A stretch of DNA of 11,400 nucleotides from Gammaproteobacteria bacterium. Its GTDB lineage: Bacteria > Pseudomonadota > Gammaproteobacteria > DSM-16500. Shown piece after piece: positions 4,721 to 11,400 of this stretch. The notes beneath the pieces were generated by a model, which saw only the letters and a list, made by a program, of their open reading frames with translations, was not told the DNA's origin and searched no databases. A program made the translations under genes and the position numbers. The stretch spans positions 1-11,400 of the forward strand of contig SCTP01000016.1 of NCBI GenBank assembly GCA_004322325.1, written 5' to 3'. Each line of letters begins with the position of its first letter. The stretch's first letter is position 1.

Positions 4721-6667
4721 ATGTCATTGAATATCACCCAAAAACTTATCCAATCGCATCTACTTCACGGCGAAATGATTCCGGGAGAAGAAGTATCGTT
4801 AAAAATCGATCAAACCCTTTGCCAGGATGCAACGGGTACATTAGTGATGCTTGAGCTAGAAGCGCTTGAGTTGGATCGCGTGAAAACGGAATTGTCGGTG
4901 CAGTACGTTGATCATAATCTCATTCAAGAAGATTATAAAAACGCAGACGATCATCTTTTCTTGCAAAGTGCAGCTCACCGCTTTGGTGTTTGGTTTAGCC
5001 GGCCGGGAAATGGTGTGAGTCATCCTTTGCACATGGAATTTTTTGGTAGACCCGGTAAAACCATGGTGGGTTCAGATAGCCATACGTGTGCAGGCGGTGC
5101 GGTGGGTATGCTCGCGATTGGTGCGGGTGGTTTGGAAGTGGCGATGGCGATGGCAGGGCAACCGTTTCATGTCAAGATGCCAAAAGTGTTAGGGGTGAAG
5201 TTGGTTGGTAAATTGCCTGATTGGGTGAGTGCAAAAGATATTATTTTAGAGTTATTACGCCGGCGCAGTGTGAAAGGCGGTGTGGATTGTGTGATTGAAT
5301 ATTATGGTCCAGGTGTGAAGCAGTTAAGTATATGGGATCGTCATGTGATCGCAAATATGGGTGCTGAATTGGGTGCAACAGGAACAGTATTTCCTTCTGA
5401 CAAAGAAACATTGCGATTTTTAAAAGCACAAGATCGTGAAGCAGATTGGGTGGAGCTCGTTGCAGATAAAGGGGCGAAGTATGATTTGCACGAGATGATT
5501 GATTTGTCGACAGTAGAGCCATTGATTGCTTTACCTTCGAGTCCTGGCAATGTAGCGCGTGTGCGTGATGTAACAGGAGGTGAAGTGTATCAATCTTATA
5601 TTGGCTCTTCTGCTAATCCAAGTTATCGTGATTTTGCTATTTCAGCATTGATGGTGAAGGGGGCGCATGTGAGTCCGCATGTATCGTTTGATGTGAATCC
5701 TGCTTCACGCAATGTGCTAGAAGAATTAGCGAATGAAGGATTGCTGGCTGATTTAATTCACGCCGGTGCGCGTATTCATCAAGCGGGTTGTAATGGGTGT
5801 ATTGGCATGGGGCAAGCGCCTGCTACGGGACGTAATAGTTTACGCACGGTGCCGAGAAATTTTCCGGGACGATCAGGTACGAAAGAAGATAGTGTTTATC
5901 TTTGCAGCCCAGAAACAGCTACAGCAGCTGCTCTCACAGGAAAAATTACGGATCCGAGAGAGTTAGGGATGGCTTATCCGAAAGTGAAATCGCCGCGGAA
6001 AAAAATTGTGAATCGCGCGATGATGCAAGCACCTTTGTCGGTAGCAGAAGCGCGTCAAATAAAATTAATCAAAGGTCCTAATATTGCTTCTCTTCCCACG
6101 CTCAAGCCATTGCCACAGCATCTTAGTTTAAAAATATTATTGAAAGTGGGTGATAATATTTCAACAGATGAAATTCTCCCTGCTGGCGCGCGTGTGTTGC
6201 CGTATCGGAGTAATATTCCAAAAATTAGTGAATTTACTTTTGACATTATTGATGACACCTATGCAAAGCGAGCGCGAGAGTGGCGTGAACAAGGTCACCA
6301 GCATGCGATTGTGGGTGGCGAGAATTATGGGCAAGGTTCGAGTCGTGAACATGCAGCACTCGCACCGCGTTATCTTGGATTGCAATTGGTGATAGCGAAA
6401 AGTTTTGCGCGTATTCATTGGGAGAATTTAATTAACTTTGGGGTGTTGCCGCTAACGTTTGTCACGGCGGATGATTATAAGCGAATGGAATTAGGTGATA
6501 CGATCGTGATTCGTGATGTGATCGCGGCGCTCAAAGTGGGAAATGAGTTGACGGCGGTGGTGGAAGGGAAGGGTGGGGAGATTCGGTTGCGGCATCGGTT
6601 ATCAAAGCGGCAGATTGAGATTTTGGAAAGTGGCAGTTTGATTGAGTGGGTGAAGAGACATCAGTAA
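4721..6667 (+). CDS. Aconitate hydratase, about 650-aa 'Aquifex type'
   Basis: This is an aconitase-superfamily enzyme that should interconvert citrate and isocitrate in the TCA cycle. The catalytic part includes the DSHT motif (119-122), the cluster motif GCNGCIGMGQAP (Cys357, Cys360) and TVPRNFPGRSG. The C-terminal swivel domain carries VGDNISTDEILPAG and GGENYGQGSSREHAALAPRY. At 648 residues it is much shorter than AcnA or AcnB and fits the separate family named 'aconitate hydratase, Aquifex type'. In that position where aconitases have GSCTNSS with the first Fe-S cysteine, this protein reads GSSANPS (Ser297); my recollection is that this is common to the subfamily. A strong Shine-Dalgarno (AGGAAGGAG) precedes the ATG, and TACAAT at 4687-4692 may be a -10 box. 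A related hydro-lyase activity cannot be excluded. Confidence 0.9.
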   Translation: MSLNITQKLIQSHLLHGEMIPGEEVSLKIDQTLCQDATGTLVMLELEALELDRVKTELSVQYVDHNLIQEDYKNADDHLFLQSAAHRFGVWFSRPGNGVSHPLHMEFFGRPGKTMVGSDSHTCAGGAVGMLAIGAGGLEVAMAMAGQPFHVKMPKVLGVKLVGKLPDWVSAKDIILELLRRRSVKGGVDCVIEYYGPGVKQLSIWDRHVIANMGAELGATGTVFPSDKETLRFLKAQDREADWVELVADKGAKYDLHEMIDLSTVEPLIALPSSPGNVARVRDVTGGEVYQSYIGSSANPSYRDFAISALMVKGAHVSPHVSFDVNPASRNVLEELANEGLLADLIHAGARIHQAGCNGCIGMGQAPATGRNSLRTVPRNFPGRSGTKEDSVYLCSPETATAAALTGKITDPRELGMAYPKVKSPRKKIVNRAMMQAPLSVAEARQIKLIKGPNIASLPTLKPLPQHLSLKILLKVGDNISTDEILPAGARVLPYRSNIPKISEFTFDIIDDTYAKRAREWREQGHQHAIVGGENYGQGSSREHAALAPRYLGLQLVIAKSFARIHWENLINFGVLPLTFVTADDYKRMELGDTIVIRDVIAALKVGNELTAVVEGKGGEIRLRHRLSKRQIEILESGSLIEWVKRHQ

Positions 6668-6668
6668 C

Positions 6669-6697
6669 TTGACAATACCCATATTAGGTATCATAAT
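6669..6697 (+). promoter_or_regulatory. Promoter of the MNT/HEPN pair
   Basis: A perfect TTGACA (6669-6674), a 17-base spacer and CATAAT (6692-6697, one mismatch) begin two bases after the aconitase stop codon. The expected start is about 6703-6706, at the ATG of 6705. No Shine-Dalgarno sequence is present, so a leaderless mRNA is likely. The spacer and -10 box lie within the inverted repeat at 6675-6712. Confidence 0.75.
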
Positions 6698-6712
6698 ACC
6701 CAATATGGGTAT
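6675..6712. promoter_or_regulatory. Operator with 17-bp inverted arms over the MNT/HEPN promoter
   Basis: ATACCCATATTAGGTAT (6675-6691) and ATACCCAATATGGGTAT (6696-6712) are inverted copies with one mismatch, separated by CATA. Each arm is itself an inverted repeat (ATACC...GGTAT), so there are four half-sites. It covers the spacer, the -10 box and the start codon. The winged-helix domain of the adjacent nucleotidyltransferase is the obvious candidate binder, perhaps as two dimers. Confidence 0.8.
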
Positions 6713-7352
6713 GATAAAGCATAACTTTTCCGATATTCTATTTTCGAAAGCTCGCCAACGCGTGCTGGGATTATTATATAGTCAACCAGACCGTAGTTTT
6801 CATACTAATGAAATCATTCGCTTAACTCATACAGGCACGGGTGCTATACAAAGAGAGCTTGAAAAATTGAGTAAAGTAGGAATTTTAACCGTGAAGCAAT
6901 ATGGTAATCAAAAACATTACCAAGCAAATAGCGCCATGCCATTTTTTTCAGAATTGCGTGGCATGGTGCTTAAAACTTTTGGATTAGCTGATATATTGCG
7001 TCAAGCACTGAAACCGATTGCTTCGCAGATCTATGTTGCTTTCATTTACGGTTCCATCGCAAAACAAGAAGATACTGCGCATAGTGATATTGATTTAATG
7101 CTGGTTAGTGATAATCTAACGTACGCTGAATTATTTCAATTACTTGAAAATGCAGAGGCTCATTTAGGTCGGTCAATTAATCCAACTTTTTATTCACCTA
7201 CAGAGTGGGCAAGAAAATTAAAAGAAGGAAATCATTTTTTAACGCAAATAATAAAACAACCAAAAATTTTTCTCATAGGAACAGAGGATGACTTCACTCA
7301 ATTTGGAAAATTTAGTCAAAACAAAGCAATTAAAACTGGAGCCGTGGAATAA
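6705..7352 (+). CDS. MNT-type nucleotidyltransferase antitoxin with N-terminal winged-helix domain
   Basis: Residues about 13-75 form an ArsR-like winged helix (LFSKARQRVLGLLYSQPDRS, then GTGAIQRELEKLSKVGIL). Residues about 100-200 form a minimal nucleotidyltransferase of the polymerase-beta type with the GSx9-10DxD motif: YGSIAKQEDTAHSDIDLML (Gly116, Ser117, Asp128, Asp130), so the catalytic set is intact. In HEPN-MNT (HepT-MntA) systems the MNT protein inactivates the HEPN toxin by adding AMP to it. The frame is open from a TTG at 6669, but that codon is the -35 box. The ATG at 6705 (or 6711) fits the family start and the promoter. The end overlaps the HEPN gene by 65 bases. The fused DNA-binding domain suggests that it represses its own operon as well. 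Confidence 0.85.
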   Translation: MGMIKHNFSDILFSKARQRVLGLLYSQPDRSFHTNEIIRLTHTGTGAIQRELEKLSKVGILTVKQYGNQKHYQANSAMPFFSELRGMVLKTFGLADILRQALKPIASQIYVAFIYGSIAKQEDTAHSDIDLMLVSDNLTYAELFQLLENAEAHLGRSINPTFYSPTEWARKLKEGNHFLTQIIKQPKIFLIGTEDDFTQFGKFSQNKAIKTGAVE

Positions 7353-7710
7353 ACAAGAATTTGATGGCTTGGTATCTTCAGGACGAAAACGTTTAACAGA
7401 TGCTAATAATCATTCGCTTGCGATAGAAAGTCGTTTTGATCTTGCTTATAATGCGGCACATTCATTAGCACTTGCAGCACTTCGTTGGCATGGTTATCGT
7501 TCTACTAACCGTTATTTAGTATTTCAAGCTTTACCATTTACCTTCGGACTTGGTTCGGAAGTTTGGCGAGTATTAACTAAATGCCATGAGCGTCGTAATG
7601 TTTCTGAGTATGAAGGATATTTTGAAATTGATGAACAGCTCTTACGTGATTTATTAAGAGCTGCTCAAGTTTTATTAACTAACCTTGATACGCTTCCTCT
7701 ACATCCTTAG
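7288..7710 (+). CDS. HEPN-domain protein, putative toxin partner of the MNT protein
   Basis: This 140-residue helical protein begins inside the nucleotidyltransferase gene (65-base overlap), a classic HEPN-MNT arrangement. The HEPN pattern is visible: ESRFDLAYNAAHSLALAALRWHGYRS in the middle and a conserved helix with KCHERRNVSEYEGYFEID. Active HEPN RNases use R-x4-6-H; here the equivalent position reads R103-N104-V-S-E-Y108, with Tyr where His is expected. I recall this RNxxEYxG variant in other HEPN proteins next to winged-helix nucleotidyltransferases, so it may be a subfamily feature and not decay. AGGA lies eight bases before the ATG. The last 32 bases overlap the convergent formate dehydrogenase gene. 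Whether it is an RNase is open. Confidence 0.82.
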   Translation: MTSLNLENLVKTKQLKLEPWNKQEFDGLVSSGRKRLTDANNHSLAIESRFDLAYNAAHSLALAALRWHGYRSTNRYLVFQALPFTFGLGSEVWRVLTKCHERRNVSEYEGYFEIDEQLLRDLLRAAQVLLTNLDTLPLHP

Positions 7711-8863
7711 TCACCGTATACGAATGCGCCCCTACCCCCGCCAGTTTGCTCTTATCTACAATCAAATATTCTTCCCGTATCGGCCGCTCCTCAAACCAGC
7801 ATTCTAATATTTCCCGCACACCCGCCGCATATCGCGCCTGTGCTGAAAGCGTCGTGCCAGCAACATGCGGTGTCATGCCATGATGCGACATCGTCCGCCA
7901 AGGATGATCTTGCGGTGCAGGTTGTGGAAACCAAACATCACCCGCATAACCAGCGAGCTGCCCACTTTCAAGCGCTCTGACCACTGCATCTCGATCACAT
8001 AATTTGCCACGTGCCGTATTCACCAAGTAAGCACCACGCTTCATCTTACTCAACAGCTTGTCATTGAATAAATGTTCTGTCTCCGGATGCAACGGACAAC
8101 ATAAGGCGACAATATCACATCGCGGCACCATATCTGCTACCGTAGGATGAAACGTTAAACCCAATTCTTTTTCCACTTGCGCAGATAAACGATGGCGATC
8201 GGTGTAATGCAATTTGACATCAAATGGTTTAAGCCGCTTTAAAGTAGCAAGACCAATGCGCCCAGCACCGACAATCCCCACTGTCATCCCTTCAATGTCG
8301 TAAGCTCGCGCGACACAATCCGCAATGTTCCAACCTTTTTGCATGACCCATTGATAAGATGGAAGATAATTTCGTGCCAATGCCAAAATCATCATCACAT
8401 TATGCTCAGCGACACTATGACTATTACAATAAGTCACTTCCGCCACGGTGATCCCTTTTTCAATAGCCGCTTGTAAATCAACATGATCCGATCCAATCCC
8501 CGCCGTAATCGCTAATTTTAATTTTTTAGCTTTAGCAATACGTTCTGCTGTGAGGTAAGCAGGCCAGAACGGTTGGGAAATCACAATGTCTGCATCCGGT
8601 AATTCTTTTTCAAAAACAGAATCAGGCCCTTCTTTATCTGCCGTGACAATTAACGTATGACCTTGCTCTTCCACAAATTGACGCAAGCCCAGTTCGCCAG
8701 AGACACAGCCTAATAAGTGTCCTGGTGTAAAATCAATGTGCTGAGGGGTCGGTAAGCTTTGTCCGTCTGGATAATGTTCTAAGGTGGGAATCGTATCGCG
8801 TGCATAAGCGGGAGGGTAACCATCCATTGGATCATCGTAAAGTACGCATAAAATCTTTCCCAT
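7679..8863 (-). CDS. fdh: NAD-dependent formate dehydrogenase
   Basis: This is a metal-free D-2-hydroxyacid-dehydrogenase-family enzyme oxidising formate to CO2 with NAD. It resembles the well-studied Pseudomonas sp. 101 enzyme along its whole length. Active-site residues are all present: the SQPFWPAYL loop, Ile123, Asn147 (TYCNS), Arg285 (TARGKL), Asp309 and Gln314 (GDVWFPQPA), and His333 (MTPHVAGTT). The Rossmann motif is GIVGAGRIG (about 196-204), and Asp222 in HYTDRHR indicates preference for NAD over NADP. The C-terminus (about 394 residues) is slightly shorter than in the Pseudomonas enzyme. It is a single-gene transcription unit with an AAGGA ribosome site, divergent from the permease gene by 58 bases. 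No formate-handling genes adjoin it; it may supply NADH or detoxify formate. Confidence 0.96.
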   Translation of the reverse strand: MGKILCVLYDDPMDGYPPAYARDTIPTLEHYPDGQSLPTPQHIDFTPGHLLGCVSGELGLRQFVEEQGHTLIVTADKEGPDSVFEKELPDADIVISQPFWPAYLTAERIAKAKKLKLAITAGIGSDHVDLQAAIEKGITVAEVTYCNSHSVAEHNVMMILALARNYLPSYQWVMQKGWNIADCVARAYDIEGMTVGIVGAGRIGLATLKRLKPFDVKLHYTDRHRLSAQVEKELGLTFHPTVADMVPRCDIVALCCPLHPETEHLFNDKLLSKMKRGAYLVNTARGKLCDRDAVVRALESGQLAGYAGDVWFPQPAPQDHPWRTMSHHGMTPHVAGTTLSAQARYAAGVREILECWFEERPIREEYLIVDKSKLAGVGAHSYTVTKDVEEAYQG

Positions 8864-8921
8864 CGGTATTTTTCCTTTTTATCTGCGGTAGAATATTACC
8901 TTTGTTTTTAAGAGAATACGA

Positions 8922-10118
8922 ATGAATTTTGTTGAACACGCTAAAGAAGGTTTGCGTAACCTTTATTTCTCTAAGCTACGTTCCCTCCTCGCATTAATTG
9001 GCATCTTAGTTGGTACCGCATCCGTGGTCGCGATGGTATTAGGGGGTGAATTAGCGACTAACGAAGCATTGAAACAATTTAAGTCGCTCGGCACTGATTT
9101 GCTGGCAGTATCGATTAATGCAAGCGGTGATGAGCAAACACTGACTGGTAAATCAGATGACATCACGATGGAACAAGCTTTATCTTTATCAACAGTCAAT
9201 ACCCGTATTTTGCAAGTCGCTCCTTATACCCAATTGTTTCTTCCCACTTTTTATAATGGTAATGCCTTAAATGCCACCCTCTTAGGCGTGACAGACCAAT
9301 TCGCGGATGTCGTTCATGTTCACTTACAATCCGGCCGGTTTGTTTCATTGCTGGATAAATATGAATTCTATGGTGTGATCGGGCATGATGTGTATGATCA
9401 GATGAAAAAAATTTCGCGACAAGAACCACTTGGTCAATCCATTCAAATAGATAAAAATATTTTTGTGATTGTCGGTGTGGCAGACAGTTGGCCGGAAAAT
9501 AATTTTGTCTATGCCAATATTGATAATGCCATCATGATTCCTTTGTTAGCCTCTACCCTGATCAGCAAATATGCCATGATTAATAATATTATTTTTCGAT
9601 TAACGCCCGAATCAAATATTAATACTGTCAAAGAAGCGATCACGCAATCTATTAATCAATTTGTGTCTGGCAAGCAACTCAATTTTCGCAGTGCTAAAGA
9701 ATTAATCGCTAAGATGAAAAAGCAAAGTGATATTTTGACAGTGTTTCTCGGTTTGATTGGCAGCGTATCCTTAATCGTCGGTGGAATTGGCGTGATGAAT
9801 ATTATGCTTGTCTCCGTGGTGGAAAGACGTCGCGAAATTGGGATTCGATTAGCGGTGGGAGCAAGGCGGATCGATATTAGTGTGTTGTTTTTAATGGAAG
9901 CTGTCTTGCTCTCGCTGGCAGGTGGTTTTTTAGGCGTGTTGATCGGGGTCTTGATCGCTTACTTCATCGCCGTGCTGTGGCAGTGGGACTTCACGTTATT
10001 TCTCTGGCCACCACTCGCTGGTTTTTCAGTGTCCGTGGCGGTAGGGATCTTCTTTGGCTTCTATCCTGCTTACCTCGCGTCGAAGTTGAACCCCATCGAA
10101 GCGCTACGAGCTGAGTGA
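8922..10118 (+). CDS. MacB/FtsX-type ABC transporter permease (no ATPase beside it)
   Basis: The protein has the MacB-like layout: an N-terminal membrane helix (about 20-42) after a short amphipathic segment (HAKEGLRNLYFSKLRS), a periplasmic MacB core domain (about 45-265), and three C-terminal helices (about 272-300, 318-350 and 366-386) forming the FtsX domain. The cytoplasmic coupling loop VVERRREIGIRLAVGA and the end YPAYLASKLNPIEALRAE are highly characteristic. Such permeases work with a separate ATPase and often a periplasmic adaptor in lipoprotein, peptide or macrolide export. Neither partner is adjacent: the neighbours on both sides are on the opposite strand, so it is a monocistronic unit and the partners must be encoded elsewhere. 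Substrate unknown. TAGAAT just upstream may be its -10 box. Confidence 0.93.
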   Translation: MNFVEHAKEGLRNLYFSKLRSLLALIGILVGTASVVAMVLGGELATNEALKQFKSLGTDLLAVSINASGDEQTLTGKSDDITMEQALSLSTVNTRILQVAPYTQLFLPTFYNGNALNATLLGVTDQFADVVHVHLQSGRFVSLLDKYEFYGVIGHDVYDQMKKISRQEPLGQSIQIDKNIFVIVGVADSWPENNFVYANIDNAIMIPLLASTLISKYAMINNIIFRLTPESNINTVKEAITQSINQFVSGKQLNFRSAKELIAKMKKQSDILTVFLGLIGSVSLIVGGIGVMNIMLVSVVERRREIGIRLAVGARRIDISVLFLMEAVLLSLAGGFLGVLIGVLIAYFIAVLWQWDFTLFLWPPLAGFSVSVAVGIFFGFYPAYLASKLNPIEALRAE

Positions 10119-10121
10119 GTC

Positions 10122-10781
10122 TTAGCCACAAATGGTGCTGAATCCGAGTCCTTTTTTCTGGATGCCCTCAATAATCGCCGGTAAGGCGGCCACGGTTTGT
10201 TCGCGCTTGTCATAGCCGTCGTGCATCAGAATGACTTGTTGTGAATAAGCATTTTTTAACACCCAATCAATAATCTTTTGCGTCCCAGGTCGTTCATAAT
10301 CAAAGGAATTAAAGCCCATCGGCACTGGCATCATGCCGTTTTCACGGATGACTTCCCGCACATGCTCATTGGAGGCGCCAAAAGGATAGCGTAGACACAG
10401 CGGCTTCTTGCCAATGATCCCATCAATGATTTTACTGGGGGTGGCCACTTCATATTCTAATTGAGCATTATTTAGCCTGGTTAGCATCGGATGCGTCATG
10501 GAATGACTGGCAATCACGTGGCCTTGCTCATAAATTTCTTTCACCACATCAGGATAGAGTTTGGCATTCGCGCCTACCATGAAAAAGGTCGCTTTTATGT
10601 CATATTTCTTCAAAATGGCCAAAATTTGACGGGTATAGATAGGATTCGGTCCATCGTCAAAAGTTAAGGCAACCGTGCCTGGCATGGCAACTTTTCGAAC
10701 ATTCGGAACAGAAGAGGTATCCGCTGCACAGAGTTTCCAGGAAATAAAAAATAATCCCAATAAAATCAAAAGCTTATTCAT
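10122..10781 (-). CDS. Secreted polysaccharide deacetylase (NodB domain)
   Basis: This is a family 4 carbohydrate esterase, a metal-dependent enzyme that removes N-acetyl groups from chitin-, peptidoglycan- or exopolysaccharide-type sugars. An N-terminal Sec signal peptide (hydrophobic residues 3-15, likely cleavage near CAA-D) sends it to the periplasm or outside; Cys18 is not in a proper lipobox. The NodB motifs are present in order: TFDDGP (Asp42, Asp43), SHSMTHP (metal ligands His93 and His97), RYPFG (131-135) and ILMHDG (catalytic His187). Motif 4 is FDYERPG, with Tyr in place of the more common Trp. Length is that of a minimal single-domain enzyme. Its stop is three bases from the convergent permease stop. 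The true substrate cannot be read from sequence. Confidence 0.93.
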   Translation of the reverse strand: MNKLLILLGLFFISWKLCAADTSSVPNVRKVAMPGTVALTFDDGPNPIYTRQILAILKKYDIKATFFMVGANAKLYPDVVKEIYEQGHVIASHSMTHPMLTRLNNAQLEYEVATPSKIIDGIIGKKPLCLRYPFGASNEHVREVIRENGMMPVPMGFNSFDYERPGTQKIIDWVLKNAYSQQVILMHDGYDKREQTVAALPAIIEGIQKKGLGFSTICG

Positions 10782-10983
10782 GACTCATGGTGTCCTTTCG
10801 ATGGATGAAAAAGCAATTTTTATCGTAGCACAAATAAGCTAAAAATGTTTAGTTTTTGACTTGAAACTGGCTAAATTTGAACTATATTTATCAAGTAGCC
10901 CAATGCTTAACTATTCTAATAGGCTAAACCTAACTCTCTAATTGAAAATTCTATAAAAAATAAATAGTTATTAGAGGTTAAGA
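10782..10983. other. Divergent intergenic region, deacetylase gene / adhesin gene
   Basis: This 202-base AT-rich spacer separates two divergent genes for surface or secreted proteins, so it must hold promoters for both. A candidate for the adhesin gene is listed separately. AAAGGA, twelve bases before the deacetylase ATG on the minus strand, is its likely ribosome site. I see no ORF, tRNA or strong hairpin. Confidence 0.6.
10861..10888 (+). promoter_or_regulatory. Candidate promoter of the TpsA-like gene
   Basis: TTGAAA (10861-10866), a 16-base spacer and TATATT (10883-10888) is the best -35/-10 pair that I see upstream of the adhesin gene. It would leave a leader of about 90 bases. In this AT-rich spacer chance matches are likely. 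Confidence 0.35.
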
Positions 10984-11400
10984 ATGGGTTTATACACGCA
11001 GCCTAACAACTTGAAAAATAAGAAAAAAGTTTCGTCCAGCCTCTGGATTGCGCTTGCTATTAGTGCGCTGGCTCCCACGGCTACCTGGGCGCTGCCGCAA
11101 GATGGGCAAGTCGCAGCAGGGAGTGCAGCCATTAGTTCGCCAACTTCCAATTCTTTGCACATCAATCAAACGACCGATAAGGCGGTGATTAATTGGCAAA
11201 GCTATAATGTCGCTCAGCAAGAAAGTGTTCATTATCAACAGCCTAGCTCTTCTTCTATTTCCTTGAACCGTGTGAACCCGAATAATGGCGCTTCGGCTAT
11301 TTTCGGTAGCATTACGTCTAACGGCCGTGTTTGGTTAATCAACCCTGCGGGTATTTGGTTTGGCCCGGGTTCGTATGTCAACGTGGCTGGCTTGGTGGCG
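10984..11400 (+). CDS. Two-partner-secretion exoprotein (TpsA), filamentous haemagglutinin N-terminal domain, 3' truncated by window
   Basis: The frame is open from ATG 10984 to the last base (139 codons) with no stop, so this is the 5' end of a larger gene. GAGG at 10974-10977, six bases upstream, supports the start. Residues 1-36 are an extended signal peptide: basic KNKKK, a hydrophobic stretch from about 20, and a cleavage site after ATWA. The mature part is the TPS domain of filamentous haemagglutinin-like proteins: INWQSYNVAQQESVHYQQPS, then NRVNPNNGASAIFGSI and NPAGIWFGPGSYVNVAGLVA (NPAGI at 120-124). The domain binds the POTRA domains of a TpsB outer-membrane transporter. Such proteins are adhesins, cytolysins or contact-dependent toxins; the C-terminus outside the window decides which. 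No tpsB is seen here. Confidence 0.93.
   Translation, partial: MGLYTQPNNLKNKKKVSSSLWIALAISALAPTATWALPQDGQVAAGSAAISSPTSNSLHINQTTDKAVINWQSYNVAQQESVHYQQPSSSSISLNRVNPNNGASAIFGSITSNGRVWLINPAGIWFGPGSYVNVAGLVA

Noticed and set aside
5241..5550. Minus-strand ORFs within the aconitase gene
   Set aside because: They overlap a fully conserved enzyme gene and have no ribosome site or recognisable domain.
6669..6704. N-terminal extension of the nucleotidyltransferase from TTG 6669
   Set aside because: The TTG is the first half of a perfect -35 box, and the 12 added residues merely translate the operator.
10971..11238. Two minus-strand ORFs at the window end
   Set aside because: They are antisense shadows of the TpsA signal peptide and TPS domain, which has clear homology features on the plus strand.

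Overview
The window looks like a gammaproteobacterial chromosome, most plausibly a host- or amoeba-associated lineage of the Legionellales/Coxiellaceae type. This rests on a eukaryotic-like F-box protein, on two unrecognised proteins of effector-like character, on moderate-to-low GC, and on otherwise ordinary proteobacterial housekeeping genes. The lineage is an inference; no rRNA or other phylogenetic marker is present.

Layout. Positions 1-912 (minus strand) carry the cytochrome c maturation genes ccmC and ccmD and the first codons of a probable ccmE, tightly overlapped. Positions about 950-4630 are a visibly AT-rich accessory stretch. It holds (i) a toxin-antitoxin (TA) locus made of a DUF4258-like toxin, broken by a 10-bp tandem repeat, and an intact HTH antitoxin, with a palindromic operator between it and ccmC; (ii) a 402-residue protein of unknown function on the minus strand; (iii) the C-terminal remnant of a small Xre-type regulator; (iv) a hicAB locus with its own promoter and operator; and (v) an F-box protein with two predicted membrane segments. 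Positions 4721-6667 encode an aconitase of the roughly 650-residue 'Aquifex type'. Directly at its stop codon begins a third TA-like pair (6669-7710): a nucleotidyltransferase with an N-terminal winged helix, and a HEPN protein, under a promoter filled by a long near-perfect inverted repeat. This pair runs tail-to-tail into an NAD-dependent formate dehydrogenase gene (minus, 7679-8863). A divergent MacB/FtsX-type permease gene follows (8922-10118), then a convergent secreted polysaccharide deacetylase gene (minus, 10122-10781). The window ends inside the 5' part of a large two-partner-secretion adhesin/exoprotein gene (10984 onward), which has no stop codon inside the window.

How the genes relate. 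The housekeeping genes (ccm, acn, fdh) are not one pathway. The noteworthy theme is three TA-type loci within 6.7 kb, each with a sigma70-like promoter overlapped by a palindrome, as expected for autorepression by the cognate DNA-binding antitoxin. Two of the three promoters place the transcription start at the ATG, suggesting leaderless mRNAs. The most unusual items are the toxin gene interrupted by a 30-bp tandem repeat, the shared operator facing ccmC, the HEPN protein whose RX4-6H motif reads R-N-x-x-x-Y, the aconitase with Ser in place of the usual first Fe-S cysteine, and the F-box protein.
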